64,000 nt of DNA, from positions 124,001 through 188,000 of the forward strand of contig CAYIYH010000001.1 in the NCBI GenBank assembly GCA_964367585.1. Direction: 5' to 3'. Every line of letters begins with the position of its first letter. Positions within the stretch are counted from its first letter, which is position 1. Shown piece after piece: positions 44,930 to 55,008 of the stretch. Both the position numbers and the translations under genes were made by a program. The DNA is from CAYJGJ01 sp964367585. GTDB lineage: Bacteria; Bacillota; Clostridia; Peptostreptococcales; Anaerovoracaceae. Below the pieces are notes generated by a model. It was not told where the DNA came from. It saw nothing but the letters and a program-made list of their open reading frames with translations, and did not search any database.

Positions 44930-47900
44930 TTATTCTTCAAAACTATCTATGAAAAAATCGTCATCGTCTAAAACATCTTTGTCAAAAATTGAACTCAATC
45001 CATTTTCGTCGTCATATTCGTTTTCAAGGTCATCTTCTTCCGGTTTTTCTTCGTAATGTTGAACTATCAGTACTCCCTCTTCTTCTAATTTTCTTTCGTT
45101 ATCTATGTTTCGTCTTGCTTCCTCGGGAGAAACGATAGCATTTTCCATGTCGAGAGGATAATCGATAGTTATTTCACTGTCGTCGTGCGTCAATACTTTT
45201 ACATCTAATGCGAGACTTTGCATTTCTTTTATCAATACTTTGAAAGAATCAGGCATTCCCGATTGATTGATATTTTTGCCTTTGACAATCGATTCGAATG
45301 CCTTGTCTCTTCCCACGATATCGTCGGATTTGACCGTGAGTAATTCTTGTAAAGTATGTGCTGCACCATAGGCTTCAAGTGCCCATACTTCCATCTCTCC
45401 GAATCTTTGTCCACCGAATTGCGCTTTACCACCTAGCGGTTGTTGCGTAACCAATGAATATGGGCCTACACTTCTCGCATGTATTTTGTCATCTACCAGG
45501 TGGTGCAATTTCAACATATACATGTACCCTACGGTTACAGGGTTATCGAACTTTTCTCCCGTACGGCCGTCTTTAAGTGTTAATTTACCTGTTTTAGGAT
45601 ATCCTGTTTCGTCTAGGATATCAATAATGTCTTTTTCTGATGCACCGTCGAATACAGGAGTGACTATATGCCAGCCTTTTTCTTTTGCCGCCAAACCTAA
45701 ATGGACTTCCAATACTTGTCCAACATTCATACGAGATGGAACGCCCAGAGGATTAAGCAATACTTGCAAAGCTTCTCCATTTTCCATGAATGGCATGTCT
45801 GATTCTGGTAAAATCAAAGAAATAACACCTTTATTCCCGTGTCTTCCTGCCATCTTATCTCCGACATTAATCTTCTTCTTCGAAGCGACCGAACATCTTA
45901 CTATTTTATGTACATTCGCATCCAACTCATCTCCGTTTTCACGCGAGAAAGATTTTACATCTACAACGATCCCAGACTGTCCGTGTGGAACTTTAAGAGA
46001 TGTATTTCTTGAGTCTAACGCTTTGTTCTCGAATATACGGAATAGCAAGTTATGTTCAGATTCAAACGTCGTAGGCGCTTTTGGAGTTACTTTTCCTACC
46101 AAAATATTCTCAGCTTCTACTTCCGCACCAATTCTAATGATACCATCTTGGTCAAGATTTTTTAGCTTATCTTCCGAAATATCCACGATTTCAGAGGTGA
46201 TTTCTTCAGAACCTAGTTTAGTTTGAAGAGCCTTCGTTTCATATTTTTCGATATGCAATGAAGTCAAGGTATCTTGCATTACTAGTTTTTCGTTAAGTAT
46301 GATCGCATCCTCATAGTTGTAACCTTCCCACGCCATGAATCCTACTAGCAAGTTTTTACCTAGAGCGATTTCTCCCATGTCGGTTGCCGACCCGTCGGCT
46401 ATTATTTCACCCTTTTCGACATTCTCACCTTTATATACTATAGGCTTTTGATTTACACATGTCGATTGATTTGAACGCTTGAATTTCAAGAGGTTGTACT
46501 GATCAATTTCTCCATTATCGTTTCTCTTTATTACTATTTTTTGCCCGTCGACATACTCTACCACACCGGCGTTGCGGGCTTGAACAGTTACACCAGAATC
46601 TCTTGCGGCGCGACTTTCCATACCAGTACCAACCATCGGAGCTTCAGAAACCAGCAATGGAACAGCTTGACGTTGCATGTTAGAACCCATAAGGGCACGG
46701 TTAGCATCGTCGTTTTCGAGGAAAGGTATCATCGCAGCAGCGACTGAAACGAGCTGCTTAGGTGATACGTCTATATAGTCTACCTGCGCACGTGGGACAA
46801 GTAAAATCTCTCCACCTACTCCTCTTGCTGCAATTTTTAGGTTTATAAAGTGTCCTTCGCTATCTAGTGGTTCGTTTGCTTGCGCAATAATCATCGGCTC
46901 TTCCTCGTCCGCAGCCAAATAGTGAATTTCATTAGTTACTCTGTTATTTTCTTTGTCTACAACCCTATATGGAGTTTTTATAAATCCATATTCATCGACT
47001 ACTGCATGTGTAGTCAAACAACCTATCAGACCGATATTTTGTCCTTCAGGCGTTTCAATCGGACACATTCTTCCATAGTGAGAGTGGTGTACGTCACGAA
47101 CTTCTACACTTGCACGCTCACGCGATACTCCGCCGGGGCCTAGTGCAGACAGCCTTCTTTTATTCGTCAGCTCAGCAAGTGGGTTCGTTTGATCCATGAA
47201 CTGAGACAGTTGTGAACTACCAAAAAATTCTTTTATTACGGATGTCAATGGATATGAGAATATCAATTTTTTAGGTGCAATCCCTCTATCTTCTACCGAA
47301 AGCATTTCTTTGATTTGCTTTTCCATCCTTACAAGACCAGTTCTGAACTGGTTTTGCAACAGTTCTCCTACCGACTTGAGTCTTCTATTTCCAAAGTGAT
47401 CTTTCTCGTCAGTACGACCTATTCCATTGGCCAAGTTAAGAAGATAACTTACCGATGCAACGAGATCGTCTATTAATAGATACTTAGGACAAAGTTCGCT
47501 CTTATTCTTAACCAACTGCTCTTTTAGGTCGTCGATAGACTTTGAATTAGAAACTATTTCCATCAATATAGGGTAGAAAACTCTTTTTGGCAAATCTAAT
47601 CCTGATATGTCCTCGTCAACATAAGGGGCTAAATCTACAAAGTTGTTACCAATAACACGAGTCTCATTTTCTTCTCCGTCTTTACTCATGACCAAAAGAC
47701 TCTTGACCCCAGCATTTTCAATTTGCGATGCAAGCGCCTTGTCTATCAGATTGCCTTTTTCTATTAGAAATTCTCCCGTATTAGGATCGATTACATCTTC
47801 CATTGCTATTGCATTCGTAATTCTATCTACCAATCCAAGCTTTTTATTAAATTTCATCCTTCCTACTTTTGCCAAATCGTATCTTTTGGGATTAAATAGT

Positions 47901-48670
47901 AGGTTCTTTAGTGTTTCTTGAGCTTTCTCTACAGAAGGGGGTTCTCCCGGTCTTAGTTTTTTGTATACTTCTTTAATAGCTGTTTCGTAATCTGCTGTTG
48001 CATCTTTTTGCAATGTTTGCAATATTCTATAATCTTCGCCGAATGTTTCAAATATTTCTTCATTCGTGCCAAATCCCAAGGCACGCAAAAAAGTAGTTAG
48101 TGGAAATTTATTCTTCCTGTCTAACTTGACTATAATATTTTCTATCTTCCCGGTTTCAAACTCTATCCAGGCTCCTCTGTTCGGTATGATTTCTCCAGAA
48201 AACAGCGCCTTATTGTACTTATTATATGTTACGTAATAGTATGAACTAGGAGATCTAACTAACTGAGAAACAACAACTCTTTCCGCCCCATTATAGATAA
48301 AAGTTCCATTTTCTGTCATCATAGGGAACATGCCCAAAGAAATCTCCTGAGGGATAATCTCTCCAGTCTCTTTGTTTATCAATCTGGTCTTAACCTTTAA
48401 GGCAGCTTCGTATGTTTTCTCTTTTTCCTTACATTCGTCTTGATTATATTTGGTAAAATCTTCGAAATGATAGTCTGAAAACTCTAGCATATGATTTCCC
48501 GTATAGTCCTTAATTGGGGAAATTTCTTCAAATACTTCTTTAACTCCTTCTCGCTTAAACCACTCGTATGAGTCTATCTGATTTTTAATTAGATTAGGCA
48601 TTTCGCATATTTCATCTATCTGCGAATATGTCATACGGGTTCTTTTACCAGTTTGAATAGGTTTTGGCAT
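44930..48670 (-). CDS. rpoB: RNA polymerase beta subunit
   Basis: 1246 residues, normal for clostridia. The rifampicin-binding region (FFGSSQLSQFMDQTNPLAEL and HKRR-type TNKRRLSALGPGG) is wild-type in appearance. GRHGNKGVIS and the C-terminal KTGKLTLKDGRTGEKFDNPV segment are standard. The tail is acidic (DDENGLSSIFDKDVLDDDDF). It is the first gene of the rpoB-rpoC pair with its own promoter; rplJ and rplL are not upstream. Confidence 0.98.
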   Translation of the reverse strand: MPKPIQTGKRTRMTYSQIDEICEMPNLIKNQIDSYEWFKREGVKEVFEEISPIKDYTGNHMLEFSDYHFEDFTKYNQDECKEKEKTYEAALKVKTRLINKETGEIIPQEISLGMFPMMTENGTFIYNGAERVVVSQLVRSPSSYYYVTYNKYNKALFSGEIIPNRGAWIEFETGKIENIIVKLDRKNKFPLTTFLRALGFGTNEEIFETFGEDYRILQTLQKDATADYETAIKEVYKKLRPGEPPSVEKAQETLKNLLFNPKRYDLAKVGRMKFNKKLGLVDRITNAIAMEDVIDPNTGEFLIEKGNLIDKALASQIENAGVKSLLVMSKDGEENETRVIGNNFVDLAPYVDEDISGLDLPKRVFYPILMEIVSNSKSIDDLKEQLVKNKSELCPKYLLIDDLVASVSYLLNLANGIGRTDEKDHFGNRRLKSVGELLQNQFRTGLVRMEKQIKEMLSVEDRGIAPKKLIFSYPLTSVIKEFFGSSQLSQFMDQTNPLAELTNKRRLSALGPGGVSRERASVEVRDVHHSHYGRMCPIETPEGQNIGLIGCLTTHAVVDEYGFIKTPYRVVDKENNRVTNEIHYLAADEEEPMIIAQANEPLDSEGHFINLKIAARGVGGEILLVPRAQVDYIDVSPKQLVSVAAAMIPFLENDDANRALMGSNMQRQAVPLLVSEAPMVGTGMESRAARDSGVTVQARNAGVVEYVDGQKIVIKRNDNGEIDQYNLLKFKRSNQSTCVNQKPIVYKGENVEKGEIIADGSATDMGEIALGKNLLVGFMAWEGYNYEDAIILNEKLVMQDTLTSLHIEKYETKALQTKLGSEEITSEIVDISEDKLKNLDQDGIIRIGAEVEAENILVGKVTPKAPTTFESEHNLLFRIFENKALDSRNTSLKVPHGQSGIVVDVKSFSRENGDELDANVHKIVRCSVASKKKINVGDKMAGRHGNKGVISLILPESDMPFMENGEALQVLLNPLGVPSRMNVGQVLEVHLGLAAKEKGWHIVTPVFDGASEKDIIDILDETGYPKTGKLTLKDGRTGEKFDNPVTVGYMYMLKLHHLVDDKIHARSVGPYSLVTQQPLGGKAQFGGQRFGEMEVWALEAYGAAHTLQELLTVKSDDIVGRDKAFESIVKGKNINQSGMPDSFKVLIKEMQSLALDVKVLTHDDSEITIDYPLDMENAIVSPEEARRNIDNERKLEEEGVLIVQHYEEKPEEDDLENEYDDENGLSSIFDKDVLDDDDFFIDSFEE

Positions 48671-48719
48671 AGCACACTCTCCTTATCATCCATATAATCA
48701 CGGTATTTTGCAACTTATA

Positions 48720-48748
48720 ATTCTACTACTCTTTTTTAAAAAAATCAA
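48720..48748 (-). promoter_or_regulatory. Promoter of rpoBC
   Basis: On the minus strand -35 TTGATT (48743-48748) and -10 TAGAAT (48720-48725) are 17 bases apart, giving a leader of about 40 bases before the rpoB ATG. Confidence 0.8.
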
Positions 48749-48907
48749 GCATTTTCGTCATTTTTTTTATTTTTTTTGTTTTTTCATATCAGGTATTCGA
48801 ATTTACCTTTATTTTCGAGCTCATTTTCGGGTATTTTGCGGGCAAACACCCAATATTTGCGATTGGGGTTAGGTTCTAATTCGGATTGAATATCACTAAT
48901 TGATTGT

Positions 48908-48945
48908 TAAAAAAAGCTGTTGCACCCAATTATACAACAGCTCTC
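48908..48945 (-). terminator. Terminator of the MalY-like gene
   Basis: AGCTGTTG and CAACAGCT pair around a 12-base loop (48915-48942), followed on the minus strand by T7. It separates the aminotransferase transcript from rpoB. The other bases of the 420-base gap (48671-49090) hold the rpoB promoter and A/T-rich spacer; no gene is seen. Confidence 0.8.
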
Positions 48946-49090
48946 ATTAATTTTAAAACAAAATAGAATTCATAACCATCCTTATCACATAAGATTTACA
49001 CAAATTTCTATTTATTAAAATACCATAGAAACATGAGAATGTCAAACATTCTCAAGGTTTTCACATTATTTTCACATTACTTTTACATGC

Positions 49091-50266
49091 TTAAGAATTC
49101 TCAAAGTCAATCCTAGCTATCCGATTCAAAGCCTCTTCCAATACCGACTGGGGACAAGCTATATTTATTCGCATAAATCCCCTACCACTATCTCCAAACA
49201 TACTTCCTGCTTCCAGGATAACGTGGGCATCGGCAGCAATTTTCTTAAGTAGAAGCTCCTCGTCGAGACCATAAGCATTGAAATCTAGCCATGCAAGATA
49301 TGTCCCTTCGGGAATATTGTACTTGACTTTTGGAAGATTCTTATCGATAAAATCGCCTAAATATTCCAAGTTTTGATCCAACACACCCCTAAGCTCTTCT
49401 AACCACTCCTCTGATTCATTATATGCCGCAATAGTTGCTACCACCGTAAATGGAGAGATCGAAATTATCCCCGTGTATTTATTTAATTTATCACGCATAC
49501 CGGAATTTTGTATTATCAAATTACTGCCTTGTAATCCCGCAAGATTAAATGTCTTATTGGTCGTAGTCCCTACAATTATATTTTCTATGTTTTTTATGCT
49601 TAATGTAGAGCTAAATGATTTATCACTCCTAATAATATCAGAGTGAACTTCATCAGAAAATATAATTACTCCGTACAGGTTAGCAATATCAACCAGCCTT
49701 TGGACTTCTTGCTCGTTCCATATATTACCTACAGGGTTATGCGGATTGCAAAGTATAAATAGTTTTGCGGTCTTACAACGTTCCTCAAAATCATCAAAAT
49801 CAATGGAATATATGTTTTCACTATCTTTAAGCAATGCATTATCTGACACAACTCTATTTAAATCCAATACCTCATCGGCAAAATGCGAATACACTGGAGA
49901 CTGTATTATGACTTCATCACCTACATTTGTAAACGCATTTATCACATTGCGCAACGCAGGAACAGTTCCATTACTATAGACGATCCATTCCTTGTCGATA
50001 TCTACGGAATATCTTCGTCTGTACCAGTCGATAACACTACGATAATAATCATCTGTCATGGCAGTGTATCCATAGATTAGTCTGTCCGCATGACGCTTTA
50101 TGCTATCAACTACATGAGGGGAACATGCAAAATCCATGTCCGCAATCCACATAGATACAGTGTCTTCATAGTATTCTAAATCGAATAACTCTTTTACTAG
50201 CTCCTTATTAGTTTTAAGTGAGCCGGTGTTTTCCCTACTAACAATGCTTGTGAAATCATATTTCAT
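49091..50266 (-). CDS. MalY/PatB-type PLP-dependent C-S lyase
   Basis: 391 residues. Fold-type I PLP enzyme of the MalY/PatB group: DFTSIVSRENTGSLKT at the N-terminus, MWIADMDFAC near 40, NPHNPVG near 175, and the catalytic lysine in TTTNKTFNLAG near 240. It probably cleaves cystathionine or cysteine conjugates to a thiol, pyruvate and ammonia. The start (ATG AAA) has GGAGG five bases upstream; the longer frame to 50278 overlaps it. A dipeptidase gene lies upstream on the same strand, which suggests joint peptide/amino-acid use. Confidence 0.9.
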   Translation of the reverse strand: MKYDFTSIVSRENTGSLKTNKELVKELFDLEYYEDTVSMWIADMDFACSPHVVDSIKRHADRLIYGYTAMTDDYYRSVIDWYRRRYSVDIDKEWIVYSNGTVPALRNVINAFTNVGDEVIIQSPVYSHFADEVLDLNRVVSDNALLKDSENIYSIDFDDFEERCKTAKLFILCNPHNPVGNIWNEQEVQRLVDIANLYGVIIFSDEVHSDIIRSDKSFSSTLSIKNIENIIVGTTTNKTFNLAGLQGSNLIIQNSGMRDKLNKYTGIISISPFTVVATIAAYNESEEWLEELRGVLDQNLEYLGDFIDKNLPKVKYNIPEGTYLAWLDFNAYGLDEELLLKKIAADAHVILEAGSMFGDSGRGFMRINIACPQSVLEEALNRIARIDFENS

Positions 50267-50352
50267 ATCAGCCTCCATTTTTGATAATACATTTGCTATA
50301 CAATAAATCCTAAAATAAGATATCCGACATCAGACGCTACAAAAGACAGTCG

Positions 50353-51687
50353 TTATTTTAGCATTTCATCACAAAATACCATTTTGCCCAATGCTAATGC
50401 AAAAATTTTGCCATTCATCAATAGACTGTCTTCATAAATAAATTCATTTTCTTCATGGCACGTGTCTTCTTCTCCCGGAAATATTGGTCCCCAAGATACT
50501 ATATTGGGCATCGCTTTTGCATATGACCCACCATATGCTAGTGTGCACTCATTTTTCAAGCCGCTCGCCTCTTCATATGCTTCCGCCAATAAAGAGATAA
50601 ATGGCCTCTTTGAGCTCACATATACTGCCGGCTTAAACATGATATCACTCACTCTACCCCCGATTTCTTTTGCCTTACTATCTAAGACTTGCCTCGCCTC
50701 TGCTTCTTTCAATTCGGGTCTCGTTCGTATATCGATATATACGAAAAGACTGTCTCCTTCTTCCCAAATCTTCGTCGGAGTAAAAATATTTCTATGGACA
50801 AAATCTCCATTTTTGTACTCTGACTCGCTTCGCAATCCTAGTTCGCTACCTTCAGCATCTTCAAAATATTTGATTATCCATTCCAAAACACGTTTCCTGT
50901 TGTTATTGTGCAAATTCATAAGCGAAATTTCTCGTCCACATTTAATGATTGCATTCTCACCTTTTTCCGGTTGACATGCATGCGTCGTTTTTCCAGAGAA
51001 AACAAAAGGTTCACCATTGGACATCTCCAATTTGCAATTTCCAGGAACAACATTTTGGGAAGTGCCCGCGCTAATAGAAATTATTTCGTTTTTTTCTTGT
51101 TCCTTTTTCCTTTCCATAGGAAATTCTAAAGTTACACCAATCAGTCCTTTTTCTATACTGCAAACAGGATATTCTCCGTCGGGAGTGAATCCGAAGTCGG
51201 GAAGTTTAAATTTCTCGACATATTCTTCTATGTCTACCCACTCCACTTCTTCTTGTGTTCCCAAGATGAGCTGAATTTTTTTCTTAAAAGGGATCCCTAG
51301 ATTTTTTACGGCCTCCATGGCATACAAACTAGCAACAACAGCACCCTTATCGTCGATTGTTCCTCGACCAAATAATTTTCCGTTTTTGGGTACCATTTCA
51401 AAAGGTGGCGTCTCCCACTTGTCTAAATCACCTGCATCGACAACGTCCACGTGAGCCAATATACCAACAACTTCCTCACCTTGCCCTATTTCTATAATGC
51501 CTACTTGATTGTTTAACACGGAATCTACCGCAAAGCCTTTTGATTTGGCTTTTTCGAGTATGAAATCCAAAGCATTCTTCACTTCTTCCAAGTTTGTAGA
51601 AACGCTCGGTATGGCGATAAATTCTGATAAATCGCTTTTCATACTTTCCCTGCTGTCTTCTATAAACTTGATAAGCCTATCTTCCAT
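50353..51687 (-). CDS. PepV-like M20 dipeptidase (Sapep family)
   Basis: 444 residues. Metal-site motifs of the M20A PepV group: GILAHVDVVDAG with the first His, GRGTIDDKGAV with the bridging Asp, and TQEEVEW with the catalytic Glu pair. A large lid domain follows, with the C-terminal GGSYAKAMPN and HEENEF. It should cleave dipeptides in the cytoplasm, complementing the Opp importer and M3 oligopeptidase elsewhere in the window. It precedes the C-S lyase gene by 86 bases. Confidence 0.9.
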   Translation of the reverse strand: MEDRLIKFIEDSRESMKSDLSEFIAIPSVSTNLEEVKNALDFILEKAKSKGFAVDSVLNNQVGIIEIGQGEEVVGILAHVDVVDAGDLDKWETPPFEMVPKNGKLFGRGTIDDKGAVVASLYAMEAVKNLGIPFKKKIQLILGTQEEVEWVDIEEYVEKFKLPDFGFTPDGEYPVCSIEKGLIGVTLEFPMERKKEQEKNEIISISAGTSQNVVPGNCKLEMSNGEPFVFSGKTTHACQPEKGENAIIKCGREISLMNLHNNNRKRVLEWIIKYFEDAEGSELGLRSESEYKNGDFVHRNIFTPTKIWEEGDSLFVYIDIRTRPELKEAEARQVLDSKAKEIGGRVSDIMFKPAVYVSSKRPFISLLAEAYEEASGLKNECTLAYGGSYAKAMPNIVSWGPIFPGEEDTCHEENEFIYEDSLLMNGKIFALALGKMVFCDEMLK

Positions 51688-51907
51688 AAATATCTTTTCT
51701 CCTTTCTAAGTGTTTGATTCAATTGGGTTCTGTATGCGTTCCATGCGGATTATGTCTCACATGCTTGCCTTTTACGAGCAATTTTGATAGAATACTATCG
51801 CTACTGGGACGGCATTGGTGAAAAAACCATGTATTCTCTTAAACTATTATAACACACACTTATCCAACTGAACTAAAATAAATTCAAAAATAACAAAGGA
51901 ATAAATT

Positions 51908-53344
51908 ATGTACGACGTACTAATAATTGGCTGCGGCGTAGTAGGGGCATCCATAGCATATGAATTATCAAAATACGATGTGTCCATCGCTGTAGTCGAA
52001 AAAGAAAACGACGTTGCCACAGGAACGACTAAGGCAAACAGCGCAATACTCCACTCCGGATATGACCCCCAGCCCGGAACTTTGATTGCAAAACTAAATG
52101 TAAAAAGTGTTCCTCTCACAAAAGAGGTTTGTAAAAAACTAGACGTTCTGTGTGAAAATATCGGAAGTCTAACTATCGCATTCAATGAAGATGACATGGC
52201 GACTTTAAAGACTTTATATGATAGAGGTGTTAAAAATGGAGTTCCTGACCTAGAAATAATAGATGCTACGAGGCTTCGAGATATGGAACCAAACATCTCC
52301 CCTAAAGCCATGGGAGCATTGTGGGCACCTACAGCTTCCATTATAAGTCCGTGGGAACTTTGCCTAGCAATGATACAGACGGCTGTTCGCAATGATACAG
52401 ATCTGTTCCTAAACAACCGTGTCGATAGTATAAAGAAAAATTTAATAGATGGCTCGGATGATTATTTTGCGATTACATGCGGAGTCAAGACGTACGCGGC
52501 AAAAAATATAATAAATGCGGCTGGAAATGATTCAGATACGGTACATAACTTGATTGCAAAACCTTCATTTAATATATTACCACACTCAGGTCAATATTAT
52601 TTGATGGACAAATCAGAAGGAAATAAATCCAATAGTATCATCTTTCAAACGCCCAAGCCCGGTACAAAAGGAGTTTTAGTTACACCTACTGTCCATGGAA
52701 ATTTAATCGTCGGCCCTGACAATGTCCCGGTAGAAAAAGATGATTTGTCCGTGACGAGTGAACGGCTAGAACATATAAAAGATAGTGCAAGAATATCGAT
52801 TCCCCGAATAGACTTCGGACAGAATATAAGAAACTTTGCAGGAATCCGCGCTATTTCGGATTCGGATGATTTTATAATTTGTGAAACCGAAATCAAAGGA
52901 TTTTTCGATGTAGCAGGAATAAAAAGTCCCGGCTTATCCTCTGCCGTGGCAATCGGACATTACGTGAAAGATATGCTTTCAAACAGTGGGATAACATTAA
53001 AAAAGAAAAGTAACTACATAGATACCCGTAAAGTTACAAGATTTAAAGAATTATCCGACGTCGAAAAGAGAAGAGTCATAGAACAAAACAGTTTATATGG
53101 CCAAGTAATATGTAGATGTGAAACCATAACAGAAGGAGAAATCGTCGATTGCATAAACGATGTGATACCTCCTTGCTCGATAGATGGGGTCAAACGCAGG
53201 ACAGGTGCTGGATCGGGCAGATGCCAAGGTGGGTTTTGCGAGTCACGTGTATTAAAAATACTATCTGCAAACCTAAACAAATCACCAGTGGAAATCCCGA
53301 AGGATTTATATGGCAGTAACATTTTAGTCGAAAAAATACGTTGA
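51908..53344 (+). CDS. GlpA-type glycerol-3-phosphate dehydrogenase with BFD [2Fe-2S] domain
   Basis: 478 residues. An N-terminal FAD-binding GCGVVGASIAYEL, then the DAO fold with NSAILHSGYDPQPGT, and a C-terminal BFD-like domain with four cysteines (CRC...C...GRCQGGFC). This is the layout of the GlpA subunit used by anaerobic firmicutes in place of aerobic GlpD. It would oxidise glycerol-3-phosphate to dihydroxyacetone phosphate, passing electrons through the FAD oxidoreductase and DUF1667 protein encoded downstream. 2-hydroxyglutarate oxidase is a family alternative; the glycerol kinase context favours GlpA. Confidence 0.88.
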   Translation: MYDVLIIGCGVVGASIAYELSKYDVSIAVVEKENDVATGTTKANSAILHSGYDPQPGTLIAKLNVKSVPLTKEVCKKLDVLCENIGSLTIAFNEDDMATLKTLYDRGVKNGVPDLEIIDATRLRDMEPNISPKAMGALWAPTASIISPWELCLAMIQTAVRNDTDLFLNNRVDSIKKNLIDGSDDYFAITCGVKTYAAKNIINAAGNDSDTVHNLIAKPSFNILPHSGQYYLMDKSEGNKSNSIIFQTPKPGTKGVLVTPTVHGNLIVGPDNVPVEKDDLSVTSERLEHIKDSARISIPRIDFGQNIRNFAGIRAISDSDDFIICETEIKGFFDVAGIKSPGLSSAVAIGHYVKDMLSNSGITLKKKSNYIDTRKVTRFKELSDVEKRRVIEQNSLYGQVICRCETITEGEIVDCINDVIPPCSIDGVKRRTGAGSGRCQGGFCESRVLKILSANLNKSPVEIPKDLYGSNILVEKIR

Positions 53345-53437
53345 TGAATTATTCATGATTCTAATCAAACTCAAATGATAGCAACCAAACAGCAATAAAA
53401 GTATAGTTGCGAAAAAATAAAAAAATAAATTAAATTG

Positions 53438-53477
53438 TTGCAATTGTATATTAAAATTGATACAATTTTAATATACA
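53438..53477 (+). promoter_or_regulatory. Promoter with a 33-base operator-like palindrome upstream of the OFA transporter
   Basis: -35 TTGCAA (53438-53443) and -10 TACAAT (53461-53466) are 17 bases apart. A perfect inverted repeat with 15-base arms and a three-base centre (53445-53477; TGTATATTAAAATTG and its complement) covers the spacer, the -10 and the start site. Such a placement is typical of a repressor site. Confidence 0.65.
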
Positions 53478-53605
53478 CAGTTGAGAAACGAAAAACCTAC
53501 CCTAAAAAGATCTACAAATCTTTTAAAATAGCAAATTTCAAACATACTTATGCGGCTAGTTTCTCCGCACTGTAATTTTAATAATCAATTTTAATGGAGG
53601 TATTT

Positions 53606-54805
53606 ATGAATTCACAATCTAAAGGTAAAGGCGTGCGCGTATTACTTGCATGTCTTGGAATGACACTTCTCGTAGGTGTTCTTTATGCATGGAGCGTTAT
53701 CAAACAGGCTCTCGTTTCAGAAGGATGGACTAACTCTCAAGCAAGCCTTCCCTACACTGTTGCTATAGTTGTCTTTGCAATCGCTTTGCTTGTAGCAGGA
53801 ATATTACAAGACAAAATCGGACCGAAAAAAATCGTCATCGCAGGCGGAATTATCACGGGTATAGGCCTACTTCTTTCTAGTTTCTTAACTACTCCTATGG
53901 GATTAGTTCTTTCTTTCGGAGTTCTTTGTGGTACAGGAATCGGATTTGCTTATGGTTGTGCTACTCCGCCTGCAATAAAATGGTTCCACCTTTCAAAAAA
54001 AGGAACTATCTCAGGAATAGTAGTTGCAGGCTTTGGTCTAGCATCTGTTTACTATGCCCCTTTAGCTACTGCACTAATCGATAACTTCGGAATTTCACAA
54101 ACCTTCATGATTTTGGGAATTGCTGTAATTGCAATATCTATTCCTCTTGGAATTATGATTGTAAATCCTCCTGCAGACTATACACCCGCTGTTCCATCTA
54201 ACTTTAAAGCAAAAGAAGCTAAAACAACAACTGACTACACTTGGAGAGAAATGCTAAAAACAAAACAATTCTACCTGCTCTGGGCAATGTTCTTATTAGG
54301 ATCATCTGCGGGACTAATTGTTATCGGAAACATTGCAAGCATAGTCGTCGATCAAGGTGGCCTTGCTAGCGGTGCTATATACGTATCATTGCTTGCTATT
54401 TTTAATGCTTCGGGCAGAGTAGGTGGAGGTATCGTATCAGATAAAATCGGAAGACTAAATACGTTGACAATTGCGCTTGTTTTACAATGTGCTAACATGA
54501 TACTTTTCCCACTGTATACTTCCGCAATAACATTGCTGATAGGAACACTAATCTGCGGAATTTGCTATGGAGCACTTCTTTCGATATTCCCAACTACTAC
54601 AGCTGATTACTATGGAATGAAAAACCTAGGTACAAATTATGGAGTACTATACACTGGATGGGGATTAGCTGGCGTAACTGGACCGGTAATTGCAGCATCG
54701 CTCATTGACGCTTCAGGTGGAGCATACACTTCAGCGTTCTATGTGGCTGCAGCATTAGTTGGAACGGCTGTAATAATCAGGTTCTTCACTAAACCGGTAC
54801 AGTAA
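53606..54805 (+). CDS. OFA-family MFS transporter
   Basis: 399 residues with 12 membrane helices. The N-terminal helix 1 (GMTLLVGVLYAWSVIKQAL) and the inner-loop DKIGPKK are those of the oxalate/formate antiporter (OFA) family; oxalate transport itself is not implied. It sits between the glycerol-3-phosphate dehydrogenase and the redox genes but has its own promoter and terminator. No GlpF channel is in the window, so glycerol or a carboxylate product could be its cargo (inference). Start at 53606 has GGAGG five bases upstream. Confidence 0.85.
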   Translation: MNSQSKGKGVRVLLACLGMTLLVGVLYAWSVIKQALVSEGWTNSQASLPYTVAIVVFAIALLVAGILQDKIGPKKIVIAGGIITGIGLLLSSFLTTPMGLVLSFGVLCGTGIGFAYGCATPPAIKWFHLSKKGTISGIVVAGFGLASVYYAPLATALIDNFGISQTFMILGIAVIAISIPLGIMIVNPPADYTPAVPSNFKAKEAKTTTDYTWREMLKTKQFYLLWAMFLLGSSAGLIVIGNIASIVVDQGGLASGAIYVSLLAIFNASGRVGGGIVSDKIGRLNTLTIALVLQCANMILFPLYTSAITLLIGTLICGICYGALLSIFPTTTADYYGMKNLGTNYGVLYTGWGLAGVTGPVIAASLIDASGGAYTSAFYVAAALVGTAVIIRFFTKPVQ

Positions 54806-54892
54806 ACTTTAGCTCACAATATCAAAGAAGTTGCAATTCGCTGAATTCAAAAATAATCAGTGAATACCGTGAGATTATTACATCTAAAATTC

Positions 54893-54928
54893 AAGCGCCT
54901 ATTGTGAACATTCACAATAGGCGCTTTT
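54893..54928 (+). terminator. Terminator of the OFA transporter gene
   Basis: AAGCGCCTATTGTGAA and TTCACAATAGGCGCTT form a 16-base-pair stem with a two-base turn, followed by a short T run. Confidence 0.85.
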
Positions 54929-55008
54929 GTATATCACCCCCTTTTATTTTCCTCGATAAAATGTTAAACTTACTATTAATAATTGCAAATGCTCAACGGA
55001 GAATAATT

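Noticed and set aside
45486..46226. Long plus-strand open frame of about 246 codons opposite rpoB
   Set aside because: It lies wholly on the opposite strand of a conserved essential gene, has no family match by eye, no ribosome binding site, and codon use of an antisense shadow.
51847..52416. Minus-strand open frame of about 189 codons at the start of the GlpA-like gene
   Set aside because: Overlaps the FAD-binding N-terminus of a real gene and has no independent support.
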